The notes beneath the pieces are model-generated. The model was given only the letters and a program-made list of their open reading frames with translations. It searched no databases and was not told the origin of the DNA. Both the position numbers and the translations under genes were made by a program. A DNA stretch of 64,000 bases, taken from contig NZ_JACVTO010000013.1 of the NCBI RefSeq assembly GCF_016518545.1, forward strand, positions 1-64,000, written 5' to 3'. The first letter of the stretch is position 1. Every line of letters starts with the position of its first letter. This document shows positions 47,334 to 56,225 of this stretch, piece by piece. The DNA is from Pseudomonas sp. S30 (GTDB lineage: Bacteria; Pseudomonadota; Gammaproteobacteria; Pseudomonadales; Pseudomonadaceae).

Positions 47334-49817
47334 TCAAACGATTCGACTGCTTGGTAGGAATATCCTGGATGGCGCAGGTGCGTGCTCAGCTCTCTGCCCA
47401 GCAAGATAGGCCCACCAAGACTGGGGCTTCTCGACTCTAGGTACGGCGTCGATGGACAATCTCAGAGCGTAGCGGGGTGGAGCTACATGAATCTCATTGA
47501 GGAAGGCTGTGACCGGCCTCCCAGTTATGTCGCTGACCTTCTGCGCAGCGCCGGACTTCGCGGCCCAGCAGGCGAGTAGGGTAAAGGGCTCCCCGTCTGG
47601 CCGACCATTGGCTCCAAGCCAGTCCTGTATCTCTAATGCGACCCGTTCAGGGCTAACCATCTTGCCGGTCGAATCCATCAGCAGCCCGCTTGACGAACCA
47701 TGAGTCTCGAAGGCAGAGAAGCCACTTCCCAGGTAATTGGGGTGATAGACAACATCCTCTGCCCCGCCTATTGAATGCAATACGACAGGGGTGGAAGTCT
47801 TGTGGGGGGTGATGGGAGTACCTGCCTTGGTGTTGCTGGCGTAGGCGCCCGGTGCCATTTTCGCAGCGCGGCCTGCCTTCTGACCGCCCCTGCCAATGGC
47901 GCGGCCCATACTCGCCAGGCTCGAAGCCGCCTTGGGGGCAATTTCGAGCGCTGTACCCAGCAGGCCGGTTCCCAGCGAAACCCAGCCCAGGATACTGGCC
48001 GCTTTCGAGTCTTTGCCCACGGCTTCGAGCACGGTCGAAGCCACACCCGTTCCTAAAGAAACGACGCTCAAGGTTGCGGCCGTCATTGCGACTGCGCCAC
48101 TGGCAGTCAGGGCAGCGACGCCACCTGCGAAAAAGGCGGCGAAAGCCGGCGCTGCTGCACCGAGGGTAGCGACGGTACCGATTACACCAAGCGCGGTGCC
48201 TATCCCTGCAACCACCCATTTCCACCAGGCATGGCCATCCGGGTCGATGCGGTTGACCGGGTCCCCGCTACAGTACGCGTAGGCGTTCAGGCCACCGCGC
48301 CCGAATGGGCTTTCGCTGTCCGGGCTGAGAAAGCCCATGATGACAGGGTCGTAGGGGCGGTTGCCGCCCGGTATGTACCAGTCGGTCAGTGGCTCGCGAC
48401 GTTCGCCGGTGTATCCATAAAGGCCATTGGCCGATTGCTCGGGTTCTGCACCATGGGCACTGTAGTGCCTGACGCGCACGGCACTGTCGGCCTCCAGGCG
48501 AACGCTGCCCTGGGCATCGCATCCCAGCAGGGTGACCTCCCGCAGGCTGTTGGTAATACGGTTCAAGGCGAACAGCGCACGGCCGCTGCCGATGCGTTGT
48601 ACAACCTGATCGCCAGTCTGCTCGTGTGTCAGCAGGTCGGCGCTGAAGAAGCTGCGTGAGAGAGTGCCGTCAAGCACCCGGTCGCACAGGCTGCCTGCAG
48701 GGTCGTAGCGGTAGTCGCAGCTTTGTCCTCGGTACTCCACGCGAGTGAGGCGGTCCTGCGCGTCCCAGGTCAGGTGACGGCCCAGGCTATCGCTGCAGAC
48801 ACGCCCGCAGGCGTCGTAGTTCAGGACGATCTCGCTTGGCCAGCTGTCGTGGTCGTGGGTGACGCGGCTGACCTGAGTGGGGTCCAGCGGATTCTCGTAA
48901 TGAAACGTCGCCGTGTCGGCGCTGCCATCGTCGAAGGTGCTCACCACCTGGGTGTAGCCGTCCAGCAGGTTGAAGGCGAAGCGCTGCCCGAGGATGACAT
49001 TGCCGAACGGGTCCTGAGGCGCCACGCTCGGATCGGCGGTGTAATGCGTCAGCCGTCCTAGCGCATCGTATTCGAAGGTTTCCTCACCGCACCGGTCGCC
49101 GTCTTCCCAGTGCCGACTCACTACTTGATCGAGATCCGAATACAGCAGGGTCTGTTTGCAGGTCCTGGGCTTTGTGCCCAGGGTCACGACAAAAGTTCGA
49201 GTGTGTTCGCGTCCCTGGAAGTCATAGGTCAGCGTCTGCGCGAGTTCGCGCTTACCATCGGTGGTCGTCAAGGTTTCAAGCCGGGAGAACGTGTCGTAGG
49301 TGAATGTAGTGGTGACTTCGCCCTGTACATGCTCACGGATCCGACCGAAATCGTCGTGCTGGTAGCCGTGCGCTTCGCCGCTGCTGTCGGTGAGCCCCAA
49401 CAAGCGGCCGTTCAAGGAGTGGCGCCAGCGGGTGGTGTACACGTCATTCTCGAGTGTCCAGTTATCCTCCTGTGGCTTGCCTGAAGGCCTGTATTTGATT
49501 GCCAGTTCGCCAAGCGGCCCAGTTTTGATGGCAGGCGTACCCAGCACTGGATGATAGGTGAAGACATTGGCCGGCTCGCCTTGCGGTTCGATGCTGGCCA
49601 CGACGTTATCCAGGGCAGCCAGATAGGAGAAAGCGACACGCTTGCCATCTGGTACCTGGTTGGCACAGGGTGGAAGTTGGCCAGCCCTATACTCAAACTG
49701 GGTAATGCGTCCGCCCACTTCGACGCTCAGTGGGCGACCTAGGCCGTCGAAGGTCTGGCCACCCAAGGTGAAAAGATGGGCACGCGGAATCTCGCGAGTT
49801 CGATTTCTGTTACTCAT
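47334..49817 (-). CDS. RHS-core protein with caspase-like C-terminal domain
   Basis: This 827-residue protein has YD repeats (YDALGRL, YDACGRV types) over about residues 1-480, an RHS-associated core (RPYDPVIMGFLSPDSESPFG to DPDG, about 485-526), a Gly/Ala-rich hydrophobic segment (about 530-630), and a unique C-terminus. That end has THG with His706 and LLACW with Cys750. The H-G/A-C pair 44 residues apart fits clan CD (caspase-like) peptidases. There is no signal peptide. It overlaps the next RHS gene by 4 nt. It is paralogous to that gene except for the C-terminus, the usual pattern of polymorphic toxins. Activity is inferred. Confidence 0.8.
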   Translation of the reverse strand: MSNRNRTREIPRAHLFTLGGQTFDGLGRPLSVEVGGRITQFEYRAGQLPPCANQVPDGKRVAFSYLAALDNVVASIEPQGEPANVFTYHPVLGTPAIKTGPLGELAIKYRPSGKPQEDNWTLENDVYTTRWRHSLNGRLLGLTDSSGEAHGYQHDDFGRIREHVQGEVTTTFTYDTFSRLETLTTTDGKRELAQTLTYDFQGREHTRTFVVTLGTKPRTCKQTLLYSDLDQVVSRHWEDGDRCGEETFEYDALGRLTHYTADPSVAPQDPFGNVILGQRFAFNLLDGYTQVVSTFDDGSADTATFHYENPLDPTQVSRVTHDHDSWPSEIVLNYDACGRVCSDSLGRHLTWDAQDRLTRVEYRGQSCDYRYDPAGSLCDRVLDGTLSRSFFSADLLTHEQTGDQVVQRIGSGRALFALNRITNSLREVTLLGCDAQGSVRLEADSAVRVRHYSAHGAEPEQSANGLYGYTGERREPLTDWYIPGGNRPYDPVIMGFLSPDSESPFGRGGLNAYAYCSGDPVNRIDPDGHAWWKWVVAGIGTALGVIGTVATLGAAAPAFAAFFAGGVAALTASGAVAMTAATLSVVSLGTGVASTVLEAVGKDSKAASILGWVSLGTGLLGTALEIAPKAASSLASMGRAIGRGGQKAGRAAKMAPGAYASNTKAGTPITPHKTSTPVVLHSIGGAEDVVYHPNYLGSGFSAFETHGSSSGLLMDSTGKMVSPERVALEIQDWLGANGRPDGEPFTLLACWAAKSGAAQKVSDITGRPVTAFLNEIHVAPPRYALRLSIDAVPRVEKPQSWWAYLAGQRAEHAPAPSRIFLPSSRIV

Positions 49818-52204
49818 ACCGTAGTCTCGTGATAGTCGTACAGCCGCCGGGGTGCAGCGGGTCCTTTCAATCGCCTGACGGCCAAATGAGTCCGGTTCAC
49901 TGGACCTGAAGGAGGTAGCGGTATCGTCGATTCCAGCGGCGAGCGAGCGGTTTGATGGACCAATTCCGTCCTTGGACCGGCTGGTACATCGGAAGCACCA
50001 CTTGGACTGCTGGTTGGCCTCGGCGTCTTAGGCCCGATATCGGTAATCGGACGCTGTGGGTCGGCAATGACGTTGCGAGGCGATTGTATTTCATCAGGGA
50101 TCGGGCGAACGTTTGAGCGCGTTCCATTGACTGCCGGCGACCCCGACGAGCGCGACAGAGCGGGAGAAGACCCGGAAGACCCGGAAGACCCGGAAGCCCC
50201 GGAAGCCCTGGAGGGCAGCGATGGGCGAGAAGATGTCCGACTGCTGAGGGAAGAGGCTCGACTTGCTGAGCGCCCAAGTGACCCGATGGGCTTGTTCATA
50301 CTTTTAGCCGCCAGCTTGGCACCTATTTTTTCTACCGAACCTGTGATTGATGCTAGGGCACCTGTAACGAAGGAGACGTGTCCCAATATTGCCGCATCTT
50401 TGGAATCGGGGTCATGCAACTTGATGATCGTACCCACTGTGCCAGTCGTCAGAGATACAATTGAAAGGCCCGTCGACACCAATGATAGGATCCCAGCAGG
50501 TGTCAGAGTGCTGGCAGCCGTAAACAGCACCGGTAACAATGGCAACGCTGCACTCACGGAGAGCGCGAGGGCGATGGAACCCAGTACCAGACCAATGCCG
50601 AGTTCAATCCACGGCCAGGCAGAATGCCCACTCGGATCGACGCGGTTCACAGGGTCACCGCCACAGTAGGCATACGAGTTAAGTCCGCCTTCTCCAAATG
50701 GACTTTCGCTGTCCGGTGCCAGAAAAATCATCAGTAACGGATCGTAGGGCCTATATCCGCCAGGAATGTACCATCCAGTCAGGGGCTCACGCCGCTCACC
50801 CGCGAAACCAAAGGGGTTGAATGGGGAAAACTGTGCCAAGGATTCGGCGCCGTGAGCAGTGTACTGACGGCTGCTGACCTCATCACCGACCTCCAGACGA
50901 ACACTGCGCTGAACATCACAGCCCAACAGCACGGTGCCCTGATGCACGCCCTTTGCCAACTGACTGATCGCATAGGGAATATCAGCGTCCCCCATGACCA
51001 GAAACGTATGGTCGTCACGCTGTTCATGAGTCATCTGATCGGCGCTATGGAAACTGCGCGCAAGGCGACCCTCTACAATGCGATCGCAGATGTTCCCGCT
51101 GGGATCGTAGGCATAATCACAAGTTTGCCCCTGATATTCCACGCGAGTCACGCGATCAAGGCCGTCCCAGGTAAGCGACCGGCCCAGGCTGTCGCTGATC
51201 AAGCGTCCTCGCAGGTCGTAGTGCAACGTGATGCACTCGGGCCAGTTGGGATGCGTGTGGTCGATGGCGCTAACCTGACATGGGTCATCGGTATTGTCAT
51301 AGTGGTAGGTGGCAGTATCGCTGCTGCCATCGGCGAACTTGGTCCGCACGGTTTCGTAACCATCGAGCAGATTCAATGAGTAAGACTGCTCGACCACGCA
51401 ATTGCCGAACGAATCCTGTGCGGCACCTGGAGAAGCGGTGTAATGCACCAGTCGTCCGAGCGCGTCGTAGCGATAGGTCTCCTCATTGGTCACGCTGCCT
51501 TCGACCCACTGGCGAGTACTCACCTGATCCAGATCGGTGTACTTGAGGCTTTGCACGATCACCCTCTTTTGCCCGTCCTTCGAGGTAGTGAAGGTTCGTA
51601 TGGCCTCACGACCAAGCTCGTCATAGGTGAGTGATTGAACCAATTCATCACCCGTGGCCGAAGCGGTCGTCGTGTATTTGCAAGGTCGTGAAAACTCATC
51701 GTACTCGGTGGTGCAGGCGGTCTGATCAGTTTTGAGATGACAAATTCGTCCACTGGCATCGAACTCGCGAACGTGCTTGACCTTGTTCGGGTCTTCGAAA
51801 CTCAGCAGCAAGCCCTGAAGGCTATGCTGCCAGTGGGTGACGTGATCCACGCCGTCCACGCGCCATGTATCAGATAGCGGTTGACCACTGGGCGTATAGG
51901 TCATGGTTTGCCGGCCCAGGGCGCTTTCACGGCTTTTAATGAGCCCCAGCTTAGGCTCGTAACTAATGTCGTCGGCCGGCTCATTGGCGGCCTTTACCTG
52001 CTTGAACTGATCGCCCAACTCGTGCACGTATTGATAGGTAATCGACTTGCCATCGGCCATCGTAAGGCTGGTGGCTGGGAGTTGAGCGGCGACATACCCG
52101 TAGGTACGGGTGCGGCCACCTGCCTTGAGGCTCGTGGGTCTTGTCAATCCATCGAAGTACTGCTGGCCGATTAGGATAGGTGTGGAGTCGGTTGATCGCA
52201 TCAT
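49814..52204 (-). CDS. RHS-core protein with Ser/Pro-rich C-terminus
   Basis: This 796-residue paralogue of the downstream RHS protein has YD repeats, a core with RPYDPLLMIFLAPDSESPFG ending in DPSG (about residues 485-525), a hydrophobic stretch, then a low-complexity Ser/Pro/Gly-rich tail including GSSGSSGSS. No catalytic motif is recognised in the tail. It begins QQYFDGLTRP, where single-chain RHS proteins continue from the N-terminal half encoded just upstream. It overlaps both neighbours by 4 nt (ATGA), suggesting translational coupling. Confidence 0.78.
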   Translation of the reverse strand: MMRSTDSTPILIGQQYFDGLTRPTSLKAGGRTRTYGYVAAQLPATSLTMADGKSITYQYVHELGDQFKQVKAANEPADDISYEPKLGLIKSRESALGRQTMTYTPSGQPLSDTWRVDGVDHVTHWQHSLQGLLLSFEDPNKVKHVREFDASGRICHLKTDQTACTTEYDEFSRPCKYTTTASATGDELVQSLTYDELGREAIRTFTTSKDGQKRVIVQSLKYTDLDQVSTRQWVEGSVTNEETYRYDALGRLVHYTASPGAAQDSFGNCVVEQSYSLNLLDGYETVRTKFADGSSDTATYHYDNTDDPCQVSAIDHTHPNWPECITLHYDLRGRLISDSLGRSLTWDGLDRVTRVEYQGQTCDYAYDPSGNICDRIVEGRLARSFHSADQMTHEQRDDHTFLVMGDADIPYAISQLAKGVHQGTVLLGCDVQRSVRLEVGDEVSSRQYTAHGAESLAQFSPFNPFGFAGERREPLTGWYIPGGYRPYDPLLMIFLAPDSESPFGEGGLNSYAYCGGDPVNRVDPSGHSAWPWIELGIGLVLGSIALALSVSAALPLLPVLFTAASTLTPAGILSLVSTGLSIVSLTTGTVGTIIKLHDPDSKDAAILGHVSFVTGALASITGSVEKIGAKLAAKSMNKPIGSLGRSASRASSLSSRTSSRPSLPSRASGASGSSGSSGSSPALSRSSGSPAVNGTRSNVRPIPDEIQSPRNVIADPQRPITDIGPKTPRPTSSPSGASDVPAGPRTELVHQTARSPLESTIPLPPSGPVNRTHLAVRRLKGPAAPRRLYDYHETTV
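50162..50213. repeat. in-frame 9-bp tandem repeat in an RHS gene
   Basis: About five imperfect units of the 9-bp GAAGACCCG type, three of them nearly identical, encode the GSS tripeptides on the minus strand. Unit changes would alter length without shifting frame. Confidence 0.7.
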
Positions 52205-55023
52205 GATGCTGCCTTCTGGGATCCGATAGTAGCGACGGCCAACTCGACCGTCACCGACTCTTGATGGTTTCCATCGCTGTGTGCGGCATATTGCCAGCGG
52301 GTTATGCGAATGGCGTAGTCATCCTCGTCTTGTCCTTGCCGAAAATGCTCCAACCGGGCGCTAAGCCGTGAGTAGCTGTCGTATTCGAAATCGTGTATCT
52401 GCTCAGCGCCCTCCCGGGGCGTCGTGCGTAACCTGATGACACGGTCAAATCCGTCCCGGGTATAGTGCTGAGTTCGCACCACATTTCCTTTGTCGTCGAA
52501 CACCTCGATCTTCAGTGGGCTACCAGCCGCATTGGCGGTTGTAACCTGCTTGCCAGTCAGTTTGCCAGAGGTACTTTCCTGCCAGGTTTCGACGAGACGG
52601 CGGGTTGGATCAGTAGTTGTATGAGTGACTACGCCAGTCGGGGCGGTTTTCAGACATGCATTTCCCCAATCGTCATAGGCGGTGGTAGTAGTCAGTTCGA
52701 AAAGGCGTTCTCCCTCGCTGGTCCAGTCTATATCGACCTGTTTGATTTCCCGCCCCCACGCATCGTAGCGAGCGGTACGCACGTTACGGAACGTGCCTGG
52801 CGCAGAGTCGATGTCCTCGAGCTGCACGAGCACTGGTCTGCCGCTACCGTCCAGCCAAGAGCGCTTGCGCTGGCCGGTAGCATCGGTTTCTTCGATGGCG
52901 ATCGTGGTACTTGGATTGTCGTCCAGTCGCGGCGCATGTTCGGCGACGAACTCGTCAGCAATGTGAACCTGGCAGGTACGCTCGACTCGATAAGCCGAAC
53001 CCTCGGCGATGACAGTGCTGGTGACCCGACCCAAGCGGTCATAGGAAAAGACCGTAACAACCCCGGAAGCGCTGACCTGGCTGTGTGTCAGCCCGCTCAG
53101 CAGCGATCGGGACTCTTTCCTGGTGGTAGTCGTCAGCGCGTTGCTTTCGAAGCCTTCGATTTTTGTCGTGGTCCAGAGCAGGGGTAATTCATTGGGCTCA
53201 CGGGTGATGTTGTAATCCAGTGTGGTAGTCGTCGACTTACCATTCATGGTGGTCACGGTTTTTTTGGGTCGACCGTAGTGCTCACCTGAATTGCGTTCAT
53301 GGGATTGCGTCGTCCTTTCCAGCTGCTGGCCCGCCGTTTCGTCGTACAGCTCTTCCAGGCAGACGACCACGTGGTCGGGATCACCGGCCACTAACGAGGG
53401 CAGAGGCTCATATTGGTAGCGAGTGCACAGCACCGGAGCACTCCCTGGGCAGTCAGGGTCTGGATTGACTGACTTGCATTTCAGGAAGCGGATCCTGCCG
53501 AAAGGATCGGGAGGACATCCTGGCGTCTCTCCACCACTAGGGTAATAGTCGCTGACTTCCTCAACCTGCGAGGGCATGCGGAAACGACGAACATTACCGA
53601 AGTGATCGTATTCATACTCCGTCTCTTCGCTGAGCGTGCGACCTGTAAGCAGGTCGTCATAGGTGACGCTTACGAGATGGGGCAATTGGCACTGCGGGAT
53701 CTGGTCTATCCAATGCTTCTCGTAATCGACCCCATAGATCGTTTCACGAGTGGTCTGGCATTGACCTGTGAGCGTGACCTCTTTGAGCAAGAGATGATGT
53801 CGATCCCACGTGCGAGTAATGGAGGTTTCGGTAGCAATGAGACCGTTCTGCGAAAGAGTCGACAGTAAAGCATCGGCGACCAGTTGCGGATGCTTTTCGC
53901 GCAAGGCCAGCGTCGCCTGGAGCCATTTAAGAACCTCCGTATCTCCGCTGATCTGAGTTTCGGTGCAGCTGTATTCATATCGGCTAGTTAATAGGTAGAG
54001 CGTATCGCGGCCCCTAACCCAATCGAACTCCTGACTGCTCGAACCTCCTAGATAATTGCGATCGTCCCCCCAATCGTACTTATGCAGAAGACTGACCGAT
54101 TCAGGCCCATCGGAATGAAGCCAGGTGATCACGCGGGGTATGAAACTGAGCGGGGCACCCTTTGGCAGGCGGTGGGAGCTTTCGAGGTTTCTGCTCCAGT
54201 TGACGGAGTCGGTAGCACCGAGAGGATTCTTGATATCGCCAGGTAGCAGCATGCTCTGATCGCCCACTTGAATGCTGTCATAGCGAAACCCAAAGGGCTC
54301 GCTGATTTCAGGTAGCAACAGAAAGCTGAGCTGATCATTGTTTTGAATGAATTGTATCGTTGTTTCTTCTGTGGAATTCGGCTCCAGTACCAACTCATCG
54401 CTGGACATGTTGTAGGTCATGAGCGTGCGATTTTCATCGCGTACGTCAGTGAGCAGATAAAGGTCACCGTTTACCGTCCAGTCGAAATAGAGGCGATGCC
54501 CCTCTGGGCTGCGCATTTCATGCAGAACATAGTGAGGCCCGGTATTGTCAGGCCTTTTCAAAATTTCGATGTCCCCTGTTTTGTAAAGGATCTGAATAGA
54601 TTGGCTGTCAGTCGATAACGAAACCTGCATGGACTCGAGTTTCAGATCATGAAATGCCCATCGTCCCCCTGGCGTCATGTCCGACGAATCCAGGTCAACC
54701 GCGAATTGCTCGCCGGTCGACAAGGTCAGGGTCCAGAATTCCCCTTCCCTATGAAGGTGACTATACTGCAGTGACCAACCAAGGCCAAATCCCTCGTTGA
54801 CTTGCGAACGCAAAGCGTTGAATGTCAAAGCGAAAGACCAGCTCGGGCCTCCGAGAGCATTGGCCTGGCCAAGGGGAATGGAGATTGCCAAATTGAATTG
54901 GCCAGTGCGCGGGTCGACGCCGGTCTGCACCGCACTTAAGAAATTATTGCCTTGGGTATGAATATCGCTCGCATTCAATACGCCGGGCTTAGCGCTGGTT
55001 TCACCGATACTTGAAGTATCCAT
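52201..55023 (-). CDS. RHS/YD-repeat protein, N-terminal (B-like) half
   Basis: This 940-residue protein has no signal peptide. Near its start are TGVDPRTGQFNLAISIPLG and GFGLGWSL, typical of the first shell of RHS/YD proteins and similar to the start of Tc toxin B components. YD-like repeats follow (YDRLGRV, YDAWGRE, YDSYSRL) but there is no RHS core; the next gene supplies it. ATG 55023 is preceded by an AGG about 10 nt upstream; longer versions need a TTG start. It follows the LYNNGRQQ-module genes on the same strand. It probably forms a closed shell with either downstream RHS protein. Confidence 0.75.
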   Translation of the reverse strand: MDTSSIGETSAKPGVLNASDIHTQGNNFLSAVQTGVDPRTGQFNLAISIPLGQANALGGPSWSFALTFNALRSQVNEGFGLGWSLQYSHLHREGEFWTLTLSTGEQFAVDLDSSDMTPGGRWAFHDLKLESMQVSLSTDSQSIQILYKTGDIEILKRPDNTGPHYVLHEMRSPEGHRLYFDWTVNGDLYLLTDVRDENRTLMTYNMSSDELVLEPNSTEETTIQFIQNNDQLSFLLLPEISEPFGFRYDSIQVGDQSMLLPGDIKNPLGATDSVNWSRNLESSHRLPKGAPLSFIPRVITWLHSDGPESVSLLHKYDWGDDRNYLGGSSSQEFDWVRGRDTLYLLTSRYEYSCTETQISGDTEVLKWLQATLALREKHPQLVADALLSTLSQNGLIATETSITRTWDRHHLLLKEVTLTGQCQTTRETIYGVDYEKHWIDQIPQCQLPHLVSVTYDDLLTGRTLSEETEYEYDHFGNVRRFRMPSQVEEVSDYYPSGGETPGCPPDPFGRIRFLKCKSVNPDPDCPGSAPVLCTRYQYEPLPSLVAGDPDHVVVCLEELYDETAGQQLERTTQSHERNSGEHYGRPKKTVTTMNGKSTTTTLDYNITREPNELPLLWTTTKIEGFESNALTTTTRKESRSLLSGLTHSQVSASGVVTVFSYDRLGRVTSTVIAEGSAYRVERTCQVHIADEFVAEHAPRLDDNPSTTIAIEETDATGQRKRSWLDGSGRPVLVQLEDIDSAPGTFRNVRTARYDAWGREIKQVDIDWTSEGERLFELTTTTAYDDWGNACLKTAPTGVVTHTTTDPTRRLVETWQESTSGKLTGKQVTTANAAGSPLKIEVFDDKGNVVRTQHYTRDGFDRVIRLRTTPREGAEQIHDFEYDSYSRLSARLEHFRQGQDEDDYAIRITRWQYAAHSDGNHQESVTVELAVATIGSQKAAS

Positions 55024-55106
55024 CTGATTAACCTGTGAGGGTTTGATGTGCTCGTTGATATTAGATCTCACGCGCGGGTGAGTTCGGGTGCGGACAGGTC
55101 CACCTA

Positions 55107-56087
55107 TCAAGAGTAGGAGATTTTTAGATCTGTCCTCTTCTCAATCGGGCTTCCTTCTTCCGAGAAGGCGAACATGATTTCATGCTCGTTGCCGTGTCGA
55201 TCAATGATTCTGACCTTGCAAGGCGTGTCATGGACCAGCCCGCCTGAATAGAATGGGATGTCATCCGCCCCGTTCAGCACCAGAATCAATGCGTTCTGAT
55301 TGTTGGTAATGGCTGTTTGGGAGGGTCGGAAACTGGACCCCGTATTGATCTCGGTTTTATAGCGCACAGTACGATCGTTGCCAGGATGAGCCATGCCGAC
55401 ATAGGTGGCATAGGTTTCCCCCTGCCTATTGTAGTGCCAGCGAATCATGCCCGGATTCATATCCACGGCTAATGGAGCGAGTCCCAGACCTTTGAGTTGC
55501 AGTCGATATTCGTGCAGGAATTTATTATCGATGTTGCCTGCGGTGTGGCTGAGAGTCCAGGCATAGTCATTTTCTTCGAAGATCGGAGGCGCGATCGTTG
55601 TCACTTCGACGCTGCGATTGAAATTCGATGAGCCATCTGAGTAATAGACGGTGTCAGCGTCACGTCGGATCATTGCCCGAAGCGTTGCTGTCTGAGCTCC
55701 GACAACGGTGGTAGAAACAAACATTACGATGGCAAAGATGTGGTCAGAATCTTCTTGATCGTCCCTGCGTGCGCTTACAGTCGAGCCGGGCATAAGGTCA
55801 AAGTTCTCATCCCGGATGGGTGTCTGTGTCCACTGACTCTCCTGGAGCCCGGGAGGTGGCAAAATTTCATAGCTGCCATCGAAATTCTCAAGTACCAACC
55901 GCATGCTGTCCTTCTGTTCCTGGGTCAGCGGAGGTTGCTTGGGTTGGATTTCTACTCTTACCCGGATTGCCGTTTGCTGGCGACCGTTGCCATAGAGTTT
56001 ATTGCTGGCCGAGACCAATTCTATCACCCAATTTTTAAGCCATAAGCCGGGATCGGGATCATACGACGAGTTGCGTGAGTCGATCAT
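55107..56087 (-). CDS. single-module LYNNGRQQ-family protein, function unknown
   Basis: This 326-residue protein is not recognised. Near residue 33 is KLYGNGRQQ followed by an alternating strand (AIRVRVEI), and it ends with a HEIMFAFSEEG...KRTDLKISYS segment. The same start and end signatures bound each module of the two larger upstream proteins, so this is a one-module version. It lacks signal peptide and membrane segments. AAGGAG lies 7 nt before the ATG. It sits between those genes and the RHS genes, probably in one transcription unit. Confidence 0.7.
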   Translation of the reverse strand: MIDSRNSSYDPDPGLWLKNWVIELVSASNKLYGNGRQQTAIRVRVEIQPKQPPLTQEQKDSMRLVLENFDGSYEILPPPGLQESQWTQTPIRDENFDLMPGSTVSARRDDQEDSDHIFAIVMFVSTTVVGAQTATLRAMIRRDADTVYYSDGSSNFNRSVEVTTIAPPIFEENDYAWTLSHTAGNIDNKFLHEYRLQLKGLGLAPLAVDMNPGMIRWHYNRQGETYATYVGMAHPGNDRTVRYKTEINTGSSFRPSQTAITNNQNALILVLNGADDIPFYSGGLVHDTPCKVRIIDRHGNEHEIMFAFSEEGSPIEKRTDLKISYS

Positions 56088-56225
56088 GATGTGCTCCTTA
56101 CTGACTCGGTGAAATTAAGTTGGTGGATGACGTCTAAACTGTTGACCTTGGCCTTGATCGCCAACTAGTCATCGTCAACCCTCCCGGCACAACTCGGTAG
56201 CTTGAGGGAAATGAGTAGTGGACGA

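Noticed and set aside
50162..50213. CRISPR-like repeats
   Set aside because: Units are 9 bp, contiguous and in frame within a coding gene, with no spacers.
55024..55110. A longer N-terminus for the B-like RHS protein
   Set aside because: It would need a TTG start just inside the end of the preceding gene and adds a sequence not typical of RHS proteins; ATG 55023 is preferred.
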